64,000 bases of DNA from Posidonia oceanica. Lineage: Eukaryota; Streptophyta; Magnoliopsida; Alismatales; Posidoniaceae. The notes under the pieces are model-generated. The model had not been told where the DNA came from. It saw only the letters and a list, made by a program, of their open reading frames with translations, and made no database searches. Shown piece after piece: positions 1-9,686 of the stretch; the first letter of the stretch is position 1, and every line of letters starts with the position of its first letter. A program made the translations under genes and the position numbers. The stretch lies in NCBI GenBank assembly GCA_037176725.1, contig JAZBRS010000039.1:20434001-20498000 (forward strand), in the 5' to 3' direction.

Positions 1-1
1 A

Positions 2-1162
2 TCGCTCCTGAAGTTCCCGGAGGTTCGTCCGCCGCCAAGCCCTCTGCCGCATTGGTTTAGGCCGGACCTCTTTTGCAATTTCCATCGAAGCGTCAGGCAT
101 TCGACGGATAATTGCTTCTCCCTGCGGAACGCAATTCAGGACTTGATCGAATCGGGAACGATTGTGATCGACACGCACGAGGCTTCCTCTCAAGCACGCA
201 CTCATGCATCTGCATCTCCAGCTGTTCCCCCGCATTCTGGCATCGTCCGCCAACCTTTACCGGAGCACTCTTATCCGGGAGGGGCGGGAACCTCAGGCGT
301 CCACTCTGTCTTTCCTTCTGGGCCTGCTACTTCTGTAGTAGACCCCTCTGATCTTATCTCTGACATCTCTGAGCCTTTCCCAGTCAGTCTCTATTTGGCG
401 GCAGTTGCCGGCTCCGAGTCGGGAATCCATTTGATCCGACCGCGTGCCAGGCCGGAGCGCCCTCGCGCGTCTCCCACCGTGCTCCCTCAGGCTCAATCTC
501 CTGTACACCTTTTAGCCAGAGCCCAGCCTAGTTCTCCCATTCACCTTCTAGGGCGACCTCAACCACACCTTCTAGGCAGACCTCAACCTGCCCCAACTTT
601 CCCACCACAACAACCATATCCCTTAGACAGACCCCAGTATCCTGTAGGTCCCCCTGTAACCCCTCCTGTGCTCGCAGCACATGCTCCAGTCGTCATTAAC
701 TTGACCATGGACACCCATCGCGTCCCTTACAGCTACGCCACAGAAATGTGCGCGGAAGTAACGCGATCGGGGAGGATTTACAGGCCCCCAGCACCGGCGA
801 CTATGCCAACTCATCCTAGACCTGTTATACCCCCACCCTCAGGCCAACCCTTAGCAAATCCAGCCCCAGATCAGCCTGTAGTTAGCCAAGCCCCTAGCCG
901 GCCTGTAGTAACTCAGCTTCCTGCCACTACCCCTGTAGAACCTGCTAGAATCACCCCTCCAGCTGCTAGAAGAGACCAACCAAGAGCAGACCTAACCTCC
1001 CAGCTTAAGAAGGTTAAAGCTGACATCTCCATCTGGGATTTGATCCACACTTCTGCCGAACACCGCGAGGCTTTTCTTCGCGTGTTCCAAGCTGCTCGTG
1101 TGTCCCAGTCCATTGAGCCTTCTGCCTTGGAGAGCATGGTTGGGTTAATCGCGAAGCCCTAG
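2..1162 (+). CDS. Gag C-terminal part, partial, ends at an in-frame TAG
   Basis: This frame is open from base 2 and is cut by the window edge. It encodes the nucleocapsid end of Gag. Bases 74-115 give a zinc knuckle of form C-x2-H-x4-H-x4-C, the Cys/His variant usual in this lineage. A long Pro/Ala-rich linker (about 240-1000) follows, then a conserved segment with VTRSGRIYRPP (about 750-790) and a helical stretch with KADISIWDLIHTSAEHR before the protease. The TAG at 1160-1162 is in frame with the downstream protease frame; element 2 has CAG at the same place, so this is probably decay of a single gag-pol frame. Readthrough, as in gammaretroviruses, cannot be excluded, but the following codon does not match the known leaky TAG-CAA-TTA context. 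Confidence 0.8.
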   Translation, partial: SLLKFPEVRPPPSPLPHWFRPDLFCNFHRSVRHSTDNCFSLRNAIQDLIESGTIVIDTHEASSQARTHASASPAVPPHSGIVRQPLPEHSYPGGAGTSGVHSVFPSGPATSVVDPSDLISDISEPFPVSLYLAAVAGSESGIHLIRPRARPERPRASPTVLPQAQSPVHLLARAQPSSPIHLLGRPQPHLLGRPQPAPTFPPQQPYPLDRPQYPVGPPVTPPVLAAHAPVVINLTMDTHRVPYSYATEMCAEVTRSGRIYRPPAPATMPTHPRPVIPPPSGQPLANPAPDQPVVSQAPSRPVVTQLPATTPVEPARITPPAARRDQPRADLTSQLKKVKADISIWDLIHTSAEHREAFLRVFQAARVSQSIEPSALESMVGLIAKP

Positions 1163-4100
1163 GTCATCTCTTTTACGAGTGATGAGCTGCCTCCGGCAGG
1201 GATTAATCACAACCAGCCCCTATTCGTCACGGTGCAGTTCAAAAACTTCCGCATTCCCCTAACACTGGTTGATAATGGGTCAGGCCTTAACGTCTGCCCC
1301 TTGCGTACAGCAACCAAGCTCGGATTCAAAGCCGAGGATATCACGCCAGCCGTGAAGGGAATGACTGCTTTTGACAACACTCACCATGACGCTCTAGGGA
1401 TTCTGATTATCCCTCTGGCTATCGGTCCGGTCGTCTTCGACGTAGAATTCTATGTCGTCGATTTGAAGCCTAACTTCAATCTTCTGCTGGGGCGCCCTTG
1501 GCTTCACAAGCATCAGGTCCTTCCTTCAACCCTCCATCGAATGATAAAGTACCGTCGTGGCGATGATGTCATTGTCGTCATGGCGGAGAACTTTGAGAAG
1601 GAGCGGATTGAAGCAGTCTCTCCCGTGTCTTCGCAATCCATCCCATTTGACCCTGAGACTTCTGAAGCCCTTTATCGCGTTAACCGGTGCGAGCCAGTTA
1701 ACTTTGTTCCTGACCTTGAACGTGTCAACTCCTTGACCGTTCACAGCAACCCCTTTCGAATGGTCGAGAATGTATGTCACAGGTGGGGTTACACAAAAGG
1801 TACGCCGCTCGGGCGTCACGGCCAAGGGATCGCGGAGCCGATCACAGCAATGGAGCGAAGGAAGTCTGAAGGTCTCGGCTACGAACCAAAGCTCGACGAA
1901 GATCACTGCTTTCAACTCAGAGATCGTGCACCAGCCATTCCCAGAGACCTCACTAACTTTACCAGTGCAGGAATTCTGGGATCCACCGACTACCAAGCCG
2001 CAGCGCCGACAGAGGATTGGGTGTGTGTTGAGGACTACTACTCGGATGAGGAGCAGTCTGATGCAACAGAGGGAGTCCCAATCAGTTCAGCAGAAACAGT
2101 GGTCAGAGCAGAGGCCCCACAGTCAGTTTATTTAGCTCTCCCTATGGCAGAAACAGCAGGCAGTTCAGCAGGCCCTGTGGCAAATGCAAATTCTCATCCT
2201 TTTCCAGCCACATCAGTTCCCCAGCAACAGTCAGCAGCAGTACAGGGGTCAGAGACACTCCTCTTGGCAGAACCAAGCATGCTACCAGCGGTCACAGCAA
2301 CATCAGTGCCACTGCCCCCATCTCTGGAGGGGCAGTCCATCAACTCAGCCGGCAGCGTGGCCCAGCCCGCTCCCTCAGCATCATCTTCAGGAATGCAGTT
2401 GGCCCAGTCCGCTCCGCATTCTCCTGACGACTTGCAGCAGCTCTCATGGCAAGACCCCACGGCGTCAGAAGCTGCGCTCTCTCAGTTACGGCCCGATACA
2501 AAAGGCCAACTGAGCACTACATTATCCGGGCCTTTGAGCCCTCCAAAGAGCACCCCTACTTATTCTCCAGCAGTGACCCTGGAAGCTTATTCATCAGTAG
2601 CACCGCTGGCCTCTCTATTTGGGCCTTCTACATCTGAACTGCCATCAATGGACGCGCCCGTGAACCAGATCATGCAAACCCCAAGGGCAGCAATCCATCT
2701 TGCAGCCGGGCCAGTGCCGCAGGCCCCCGGCGCCTACTACGTCGACTCCCCCTCAGACGAAGAAGAAGGAGCGGCGATAGAAGCCCAGGTCGATTCTTGG
2801 ATGTCCGACTTAGAGCTGCTCTATCAAGAACAGAGCAAGTCGATAACAGAAGACCTGGCAGAGCATCAAGCTGCAGAAAGGAAAGGGAAAGCCGTAGTCA
2901 CGGATCCTCCTCTGCAAGACGACCATGCTTCTATCATGGTTCTAGAAGACTCAGCAGTGCCAGACTCCCCTAGACCAGATGAGCTCATCACTCTTCAACC
3001 AGAAGGCGGGCCTAGGTGGTTTGTGCAACCCATGCCTCACCTGAACAATATACCAAGCGGCAGTAACCAGATTAGCCGCCAGTCTGGCATATCCTCCACA
3101 AGCACACTAGAAGACCCGGAGGGAGGAACATCAGCAGTACATGCAGCAGCAGTAACAGAGCAGAATGCCTCAGCAGTAGAGCAGTCAGCAGCCTCAGCAG
3201 CAGAACAGTCAGCAGCATCAGCAGTAGAGTCAGTTAAGCCCTCAGCAGTATCAGCAGAGCACTCAGCAGAGCCAGCCAGGCCAGAGCAAACGGTAGAAGG
3301 AGTTGCTGGGATGGAGGTCGCGCACCGAGGCTACAAGAATACCCGAGTGAGCGTGACCATCCTGAAGCGTCACCAGGGCCAAGCAGCGGAACACATACAC
3401 TCTTTCGACATTGCAAGCCCTTCCTTTGAGAAAGAGATCCTCTCAGAACTTATTGCCTATGGAGAGGAGGATGATACGGGCATGGATGAGACTGACGAAC
3501 CTTTGCCCGAGTTCCAGCCCTATGACGACGACCCAGAAGGCCCCAACCTCCATGTCGAAGAAGAAACGGAGGTTGTCAACATCGGCACAGCTGAGGAAGT
3601 CAGAGAAGTTTGCATCAGTGCCCAGCTGTCCACCCAGGTTCGAGCAGAATTCATCGCATTCCTGAAAGAATATGCGGACGTCTTCGCCTGGAGTTATGAA
3701 GATATGGTCGGCCTTGACATAGAAATAGTGGTGCACAATCTGCTCTTAAATCTGGATGCCAAGCCAGTAAAGCAGAAATTGAGAAGATGGCGACCGCAGT
3801 GGCTGCTCATGATCAAAGAAGAGATAATGAAGCAGCTTGGAGTCAACTTTCTGAAGGTCGTTCTTTATCCTGAATGGCTGGCAAACATTGTACCTGTGCC
3901 CAAGAAAGATGGCCGAATCCGGATCTGTATCGACTACAGGGACCTGAACAAGGCGAGTCCCAAGGACGACTTTCCATTGCCTCACATTGACGTCCTAGTC
4001 GACAATACGGCGGGCCACAAAATGCTCTCCTTCATGGACGGCTTTTCTGGATACAATCAGATCAAAATGGCGGAAGAGGACATGGAAAAGACTTCATTCA

Positions 4101-4978
4101 TCACCCCTTGGGGAGTCTTCTGCTACCAAGTCATGCCGTTCGGCCTGAAGAATGCTGGTGCAACCTATCAAAGGGCCATGACTGCACTATTCCACGACCT
4201 CATGCACCAAGAAGTGGAGGTCTATGTAGACGATATGATTGCCAAAACCAAAGAGCCCGAGAATCATCTTGCCTGTCTTAGAAAGCTCTTTAACCGTCTA
4301 CGGAAGTACAAGCTGCGCCTGAATCCCAAGAAGTGCGTATTCGGGGTATCTTCTGGCAAATTGCTCGGCTACATTGTTAGCCAAAGGGGGATTGAGGTGG
4401 ACCCGTTGAAAGCGCAAGCCATCGTGGACATGCCACCCCCTAGAACTGAAAAAGAAGTCAGAAGTCTGCTTGGGCGTTTACAATATATCAGTCGCTTCAT
4501 TGCACAGCTTACACCCATCTGCGAACCCATATTCAAGCTCTTGAGGAAGAATGCGCAGATTCACTGGAACGAGGAGTGTCAGGCTGCATTTGCCAAGATC
4601 AAGCAGCTGTTGATCAAGCCTCCTGTCCTGGTCCCGCCTACGCCAGGGAGACCTTTGCTTCTCTACCTTTCTACCACGCAGCATTCCATGGGCGCCGTCT
4701 TGGGCCAGCATGACGAATCTGGTAGGAAGGAGCGCGCCATCTACTACCTGAGCAAGAAATTTAATGAATGCGAAGCCAGGTACACAACACTAGAGAAGAC
4801 TTGCTTGTCCCTTGTCTGGGCTGCACAGAAGCTGAGGCACTACATGATGGCATACCCAGTACAGCTCTTATGCCGGCACGATCCCATCAAATTCCTCTTC
4901 CAGAAGCCGGCCATGGTGGGCAGATGTGCTAAGTGGCAGGTGTTATTGTCTCAGTACGACATCACCTTCGTCACATAG
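1163..4978 (+). CDS. Pol part 1: protease, G-patch-like motif, RT, RNase H; ends at in-frame TAG
   Basis: This continues the gag frame. The aspartic protease has VDNGSG at about 1268-1285 (a DNG active-site triplet, common in Tat elements) and a flap region followed by LLLGRPWL (about 1483-1506). A G-patch-like motif (GRHGQG ... GLGY) lies at 1784-1893. A long acidic and Ser/Ala/Gln-rich linker fills about 2030-3300. RT starts near 3660 with YADVFAWSYEDM; KKDGRIRICIDYRDLN and the catalytic YVDD (4223-4234) are present. A gypsy RNase H follows (about 4650-4970) with AIYYLSKKF and the TLEKTCLSLVWA segment. The TAG at 4976-4978 replaces the CAG seen in element 2; the frame goes on in 4979-6850. 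Apart from the two ambers, the catalytic motifs look intact. Confidence 0.88.
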   Translation, partial: VISFTSDELPPAGINHNQPLFVTVQFKNFRIPLTLVDNGSGLNVCPLRTATKLGFKAEDITPAVKGMTAFDNTHHDALGILIIPLAIGPVVFDVEFYVVDLKPNFNLLLGRPWLHKHQVLPSTLHRMIKYRRGDDVIVVMAENFEKERIEAVSPVSSQSIPFDPETSEALYRVNRCEPVNFVPDLERVNSLTVHSNPFRMVENVCHRWGYTKGTPLGRHGQGIAEPITAMERRKSEGLGYEPKLDEDHCFQLRDRAPAIPRDLTNFTSAGILGSTDYQAAAPTEDWVCVEDYYSDEEQSDATEGVPISSAETVVRAEAPQSVYLALPMAETAGSSAGPVANANSHPFPATSVPQQQSAAVQGSETLLLAEPSMLPAVTATSVPLPPSLEGQSINSAGSVAQPAPSASSSGMQLAQSAPHSPDDLQQLSWQDPTASEAALSQLRPDTKGQLSTTLSGPLSPPKSTPTYSPAVTLEAYSSVAPLASLFGPSTSELPSMDAPVNQIMQTPRAAIHLAAGPVPQAPGAYYVDSPSDEEEGAAIEAQVDSWMSDLELLYQEQSKSITEDLAEHQAAERKGKAVVTDPPLQDDHASIMVLEDSAVPDSPRPDELITLQPEGGPRWFVQPMPHLNNIPSGSNQISRQSGISSTSTLEDPEGGTSAVHAAAVTEQNASAVEQSAASAAEQSAASAVESVKPSAVSAEHSAEPARPEQTVEGVAGMEVAHRGYKNTRVSVTILKRHQGQAAEHIHSFDIASPSFEKEILSELIAYGEEDDTGMDETDEPLPEFQPYDDDPEGPNLHVEEETEVVNIGTAEEVREVCISAQLSTQVRAEFIAFLKEYADVFAWSYEDMVGLDIEIVVHNLLLNLDAKPVKQKLRRWRPQWLLMIKEEIMKQLGVNFLKVVLYPEWLANIVPVPKKDGRIRICIDYRDLNKASPKDDFPLPHIDVLVDNTAGHKMLSFMDGFSGYNQIKMAEEDMEKTSFITPWGVFCYQVMPFGLKNAGATYQRAMTALFHDLMHQEVEVYVDDMIAKTKEPENHLACLRKLFNRLRKYKLRLNPKKCVFGVSSGKLLGYIVSQRGIEVDPLKAQAIVDMPPPRTEKEVRSLLGRLQYISRFIAQLTPICEPIFKLLRKNAQIHWNEECQAAFAKIKQLLIKPPVLVPPTPGRPLLLYLSTTQHSMGAVLGQHDESGRKERAIYYLSKKFNECEARYTTLEKTCLSLVWAAQKLRHYMMAYPVQLLCRHDPIKFLFQKPAMVGRCAKWQVLLSQYDITFVT

Positions 4979-6850
4979 AAATCCATGAAGGGTCAAGCAA
5001 TGGCAGACCATCTTGCTGACCTCCCTCTGCCTGAATACCAACCCCTCCAGACGCAGTTCCCTGATGAAGACATTCTCTTTGCAATGGAGGACTCTGAGCA
5101 GAAAGATCCTGAAGAAGCAGAGGAATGGCAGCTCTACTTTGATGGTGCAGTCAACAAGAAGGGTCGAGGCGTACGCGCAGTGCTGACCACGCCCCAAGGA
5201 CAGATGACTCCTTTCGCGAGGAAGCTGACTTTCACCTGCACAAACAACAAAGCAGAGTACGAAGCATGCATCCTGGGGTTGAAAGTCGCCCTCGAGCATG
5301 AGGTGCAGAAGCTGCATGTGCACGGCGATGCCATGCTGGTAATTTCTCAAGTGAACGGCGATTGGAAGACAAAAGATCCCAAGCTTGTGCCGTATCACGA
5401 ACACCTGCTGAGGCTGATGAAAGAATTCAAGAGCATCCGCTTCACATACCTGAACAGAGCAAAGAACGCGTATGCAGACGCACTAGCAACTCTGGCATCC
5501 TGGCTCACTATATCAGAAGGCAGCACTGTGGATGTATCAGTCACTCGCATTGAACAGCCTGCATACTGCATGAGCATAGAAGAAGTGGATCCCGCAGAGG
5601 GGCAGCCCTGGTATCAAGACATAAAATCTTTCCTGGAGTCTGGTAACTTTCCTCCTGATACCACGGCGGCAGACAAGAGAACTTTGGCGCGTCTGGCGTC
5701 AAAATATGTGTTAGGGGCCGGGCAGCTGTACAGAAGGTCATACAATCAGATGCTACTGCGCTGCCTGAACAAGTCGGAGGCTGACACGCTGATGCATCAA
5801 GTGCATGCGGGAACCTGTGGCCCGCACATGAACGGCGTCCTCCTGGCCAAGAAGATCATGCTTCAAGGATATTTCTGGCAGACCATGGAAGCCGACTGCT
5901 GCCGGTTCGTGCGTAGATGCCACAACTGTCAGATCCATGGTAACTTCATCAAGGCCCCTCCACATCAGCTGCACAATATGTCTTCGCCATGGCCCTTCTC
6001 CACCTGGGGGATCGATGTCATCGGCGCCATCCACCCCGCTGCTTCAAATGGTCATCGTTACATTCTCGTAGCGATCGATTACTTCACCAAGTGGGTGGAA
6101 GCGGCCTCTTACAGGACAGTCACTGCTGCGGCAACAGAAAAATTTATCAGAAACAATATTGTTGCCCGGTATGGGGTCCCGTACTCTGTTATCTCGGATA
6201 ACGGCTCAAACTTTATTGCCAAAAGGATCGAAGAATACCTGCAAAGTCTCAAGATCAAGCACCATCGATCCTCGCCTTATCGGCCTCAGATGAACGGAGC
6301 AGTGGAATCTGCAAACAAGAATATTGTCAAGATCCTGAAGAAAATGGCAGAAATCCACAAGGATTGGCACGACAAGCTCCCGTACGCGCTCTGGGCGTAC
6401 AGGACATCAATCCGGACCTCTACAGGAGCCACCCCGTACTCTCTGGTGTACGGCATGGAAGCGGTGTTACCTGTTGAAGTGGAGATCCCCTCTCTGCGGA
6501 TCCTGCGGGAAGCTGAGTTGGAAGAAGCAGAATGGGTCGAAGACCGCTGCATCCAACTGAACTTGATTGTTGAGCGCAGATTGCAAGCCATGCACAACGC
6601 TCACTGCTATCAGAAGCGGATGGCCAAAGCATTCTTGAAGAAGGTCCAGCCCAGAAGCTTTCAGCCAGGGGACCTTGTCTTGCGCGCCATTCATTTGCCT
6701 GACGGTCGAGGGAAATTCCGACCCAATTGGCGTGGCCCCTTTGTGGTCAAGCAGATCTTTTCGGGAGGCGCTGTAACCCTTGAAGATATGGAACAGATTG
6801 AGCAATCTGAACCCGTCAACCTCTGCTATCTGAAGAAGTACTATCAGTAG
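4979..6850 (+). CDS. Pol part 2: second (archaeal-like) RNase H and integrase
   Basis: This is in frame with 1163-4978, separated only by an amber codon. The archaeal-type RNase H begins with YFDGAVNKKGRG (Asp codon 5141-5143), then NNKAEYEA, HGDAMLVISQ and YADALATLASW, the extra RNase H that defines dual-RNase H Tat elements. Integrase follows: an HHCC zinc finger (about 5785-5940, ending CHNCQIHG) and a catalytic core with Asp at 6014 (WGIDVIG), Asp at 6197 (VISDNGSN) and Glu at 6305 (NGAVESANK), i.e. the D,D-35-E spacing. A GPY/F-like module (NWRGPFVV, about 6725-6748) ends it. The natural stop is TAG at 6848-6850. The first ATG after the amber (4985) is not necessarily a start; the segment is normally part of the polyprotein. 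Confidence 0.9.
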   Translation, partial: KSMKGQAMADHLADLPLPEYQPLQTQFPDEDILFAMEDSEQKDPEEAEEWQLYFDGAVNKKGRGVRAVLTTPQGQMTPFARKLTFTCTNNKAEYEACILGLKVALEHEVQKLHVHGDAMLVISQVNGDWKTKDPKLVPYHEHLLRLMKEFKSIRFTYLNRAKNAYADALATLASWLTISEGSTVDVSVTRIEQPAYCMSIEEVDPAEGQPWYQDIKSFLESGNFPPDTTAADKRTLARLASKYVLGAGQLYRRSYNQMLLRCLNKSEADTLMHQVHAGTCGPHMNGVLLAKKIMLQGYFWQTMEADCCRFVRRCHNCQIHGNFIKAPPHQLHNMSSPWPFSTWGIDVIGAIHPAASNGHRYILVAIDYFTKWVEAASYRTVTAAATEKFIRNNIVARYGVPYSVISDNGSNFIAKRIEEYLQSLKIKHHRSSPYRPQMNGAVESANKNIVKILKKMAEIHKDWHDKLPYALWAYRTSIRTSTGATPYSLVYGMEAVLPVEVEIPSLRILREAELEEAEWVEDRCIQLNLIVERRLQAMHNAHCYQKRMAKAFLKKVQPRSFQPGDLVLRAIHLPDGRGKFRPNWRGPFVVKQIFSGGAVTLEDMEQIEQSEPVNLCYLKKYYQ

Positions 6851-7453
6851 CCGAAAGCGGCCCCGTTGCAGATGCCCTTCTCCCACTTGCATTTTCATTC
6901 TCGCCTTCTTGATTCAACTCTGTTTCAAATCATCATCGTCATCCTTTCAACTCTTACATCCCTATTTAAATCATCATCATCGTCATCTTTTCAGCTCTTG
7001 CCCCCTTTCTTTTCAAATCATCATCGTCATTCTCTCAAGCATTGTATCTTTAGCCTGGTGATGACAACCGGAAGTGCTCGCCTGCTCTGGAAAGGGTCAC
7101 CCTGCCTCACCCGGCACTACTTAGATGACTTAGCAAGTGAGGGAGCCACCACCAATTAGGACAGGCGAACTGCCCAATCTCACAAGGACATACACCTCTG
7201 AGGGAGAAAAAATGTTAGGATGTGAGCTTGAAAAAAAAAAAGTGAGAATAGACATCTAGATTTGGGCACCTCAAAGGGACAGAAGACGAAGACAGAAGCC
7301 GGCCCTAGAGATAGGGGTGTGCAGTCTAACCCTGCTCCTTCTACCCATCACACAGCAGACCCAAAACCTGAATCCATTACATTTCAAGCACCCTTCTTTT
7401 GCCACCAGAATGGGGATAGCAAAAGCCTGAAAAAAAGTGGAAAAATATCAATC

Positions 7454-7481
7454 AAAAAAAAAAGAAGAGAAAAAAAAGAGA
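7454..7481 (+). promoter_or_regulatory. Internal 28-nt polypurine run (possible second plus-strand primer)
   Basis: An uninterrupted run of A and G lies between pol and the 3' ORF, on the sense strand. Element 2 has a 40-nt purine run at 40454-40493, about the same distance after its pol stop. Some retroelements prime plus-strand DNA at internal purine tracts; that role here is inferred only from sequence and position. Confidence 0.35.
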
Positions 7482-7929
7482 TCGAACAAAAACAAAGACA
7501 AAAAAAAAAGGAGAAAAGCAAGCAAAACAAAAAAAAAAGAAGAAGAAAAAGGCAAGGGTAGCCCAAAAAACACAGGCACCGTTATCCCCCATGCTTTACT
7601 AGAGATCCCCAGCATGTCAAGCCTGGAAAAGGGGTCTACCACATCCTCCCAAGAGCAAACACATACCTTCCCCCATCTAGGGGCAGAGAAAGACTGCATA
7701 CCTATGAGGGAGAAACCTTTCAAAAAAGAGAGAGAGCTGAAAGAATAGGTGTAGGTCCTGAGAGTGCAGCCAGTAGCCTGTCCTCACCACATCACCACCT
7801 GTATAGTGCCAACAACCTGTTCCGGAGCGCCACCAATAAGCCAAGAGTCTGAGTAGGGCCCAGTGAGTCAAGGGCCACTCCCTTCCTCTACAGCAGGCAC
7901 CAAAGCACTCCGTACGCTGAGGGCATTCA

Positions 7930-8075
7930 AGCATCCACCCAAGCATAACCATCCACTCAAGCATACCCATCCACCCAAGCATAACCATCCACTCAAGCAT
8001 ACCCATCCACCCAAGCATAACCATCCACTCAAGCATACCCATCCACCCAAGCATATCCATCCATTCAAACATACT
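7930..8075 (+). repeat. 18-bp tandem repeat (36-bp higher-order period)
   Basis: About eight copies of an 18-bp unit built on AAGCATAMCCATCCACYC. Units ending in ACC and CCC alternate, giving a 36-bp higher-order unit. Because 18 is a multiple of three, several frames stay open and give repetitive peptides (KHPP/HPLKHT types); I do not call these genes. Confidence 0.85.
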
Positions 8076-8483
8076 TAGTCATCCAATAATATTCATCCAC
8101 ATAAGCATATCACTAGCATCTTGCATTCATGCATCTTCCTTCTTTCCTTTCCCCTTCCGCCAATCCCTCCGCTCTGCAACACGCTCAGGCCCTGAGGCAG
8201 TACTTCTCCCCAGCAGAGGCGCGTCGACGGCACTCGAGCTGCGCTGGTCCAGATCTCCTGCCAGCCCTCGCCCCCATGTCCGCAAGACTGCAACAAAATC
8301 CCCCTGCTTATCAGTGCTTAACTGCTATGTTCCGCTATCAACTGCTAAATGCATATGGAACTACACTTTCAGTCTCAGCTTCTGTTTGTTGTCAAAGATT
8401 ATATGCCTGCGAGATCTGACTGTTTATTGATAGCAGGTACCTCAAGCCTTGAAGCAATCAGCCTGTCTTCTGCAACCAGTGCA

Positions 8484-9686
8484 ATGGGTTTTCCTACTCT
8501 GTTGACTCCCGCACACTGCTCGGAAATCCTGCGAGAATGGATCAGCAGGCTCACTCTACAAGACTGTGAACAGCTGCGCCTGTGGGGCATACCAACTAAG
8601 CTGCTGAAGGCTGCTGATGTGGAAGTCAGCCGCCACCTTCTGTGTGCCGCCGCAAGATTCTGGAAACCGGCACATCATGTCTTCCGCTTCAACAAGACCG
8701 AACTGACACCTACACTGGAAGAGGTGCGTCGGATCTGCGGCTTTTCAAAGATCTTGGGGCCACCTGTCTTCATGAGGCGCGACGGATATCTCCGAGTCCT
8801 GAACCAGCTAACTGGACTCTCCACTCAAGCCTGCCAACAAAAGCTAATCTGCACCAGTGGACAAGAGCCTATGCTTCGCCTTGCACACTTTGATGATATC
8901 TTGAACAAGCGTGCTGACCTCGGAGATGAGCTATGGCTCCGAGGATTTGTCATCCGCTTTCTGGGCGAGCTAATCATTACTCATGGCCGACTGACAGTGG
9001 CCATCGAGGTCGCAGAAATTGCGCTAGCTGTGGTGACCCAGCACATAGACCTGGCACCAGTTGTCTTGGTAGAGACCTATCGCGGGCTGGACCGCATTTC
9101 TCATCGCTGCCGCCACTTCCACGGTTGCGGAGCACTCATACAAGTCTGGCTGATCGCGCACTTAGAAATGGACTTCCTGCGCCCTCAAGTGCACGCCTTC
9201 GAAGCATACTGCAGCAGCGTCCGTACCAGAACAGACAAGAGCGTCAAAGAAGAGTACGAGAGGCTGTCAGCACTGACTGACGATGCCGTGACCTGGCGTA
9301 TCATTCCCTCTGCAGCAGAGCCCTTCACAGTCTTCTTCAGCGCGCGTGACACGCGGCTGGTCATTCTTCCAGGCTTCACAGCAGGCGTAGAGTACCACCC
9401 AATCAGGGTCATGCGCCAGTTCGGCTTCCAGCAGGGCGCCTTCATTGACAGTACAGCGCCCGAGCTTCTACAGACTTATCCTCTCAGCACCACTGCCCCG
9501 ACCAAGAAGCTCGCTAGTCTGATGCAGCACGGGGTCCAATCTACAGACATTGCAGCTGTGAGAGGTGTAGGATGCACCCCTGAATATGAAGCTGAAGTCC
9601 GGCAGCTCTGGCCTATCACTGAAGTCCCGCCGGGCGGTCCCTTGTTCCCCGACTCCAGGCAGTCGAAGAAGGCCCGAACTGACTAG
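8484..9686 (+). CDS. Element 1 3' ORF, DUF7745/plant-mobile-domain-like protein, 401 codons
   Basis: The ORF stands alone after integrase, in the position of a retroviral env. The start was chosen at the ATG of MGFPTLLTP (8484) because similarity to element 2's copy begins there; the frame is open a little further upstream. Central block: LLCAAARFWKP, then FRFNKTELTPTLEEVRRICG at about 8640-8745. The ELTPTLEE signature is typical of plant DUF7745 and plant-mobile-domain-like proteins found in retroelements; I recall the family from its pattern and could not search. No signal peptide or membrane span is evident, so it does not look like an envelope protein. The end is basic (SRQSKKARTD). Element 2's homologue aligns over the same 401 codons without a gap. 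Function unknown. Confidence 0.75.
   Translation: MGFPTLLTPAHCSEILREWISRLTLQDCEQLRLWGIPTKLLKAADVEVSRHLLCAAARFWKPAHHVFRFNKTELTPTLEEVRRICGFSKILGPPVFMRRDGYLRVLNQLTGLSTQACQQKLICTSGQEPMLRLAHFDDILNKRADLGDELWLRGFVIRFLGELIITHGRLTVAIEVAEIALAVVTQHIDLAPVVLVETYRGLDRISHRCRHFHGCGALIQVWLIAHLEMDFLRPQVHAFEAYCSSVRTRTDKSVKEEYERLSALTDDAVTWRIIPSAAEPFTVFFSARDTRLVILPGFTAGVEYHPIRVMRQFGFQQGAFIDSTAPELLQTYPLSTTAPTKKLASLMQHGVQSTDIAAVRGVGCTPEYEAEVRQLWPITEVPPGGPLFPDSRQSKKARTD

Larger units (their letters stand above)
6851..8483 (+). other. Pol-to-3'ORF spacer of element 1
   Basis: I see no supportable gene here. The spacer holds a CT-rich opening with repeated TCATCATC runs, an A-rich tract with a 28-nt pure purine run (7454-7481), and an 18-bp tandem repeat (7930-8075). 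Element 2 has a homologous spacer at 39909-41619, including a 40-nt purine run at the same relative place. A possible splice acceptor, GATAGCAG followed by GTACCTC, occurs at about 8429-8444; element 2 has GATCGCAG followed by GTACTTG at 41568-41582. Confidence 0.55.

Noticed and set aside
4985..4987. ATG at 4985 as the start of a separate integrase gene
   Set aside because: The frame is continuous with the upstream pol across a single TAG that is CAG in element 2, so it is an interrupted polyprotein, not a new gene.
7677..8078. Repetitive open frames on both strands (HPPKHN and GWMGMLEWM types)
   Set aside because: An 18-bp repeat keeps all frames open; it belongs to the non-coding spacer and element 2 has no counterpart.
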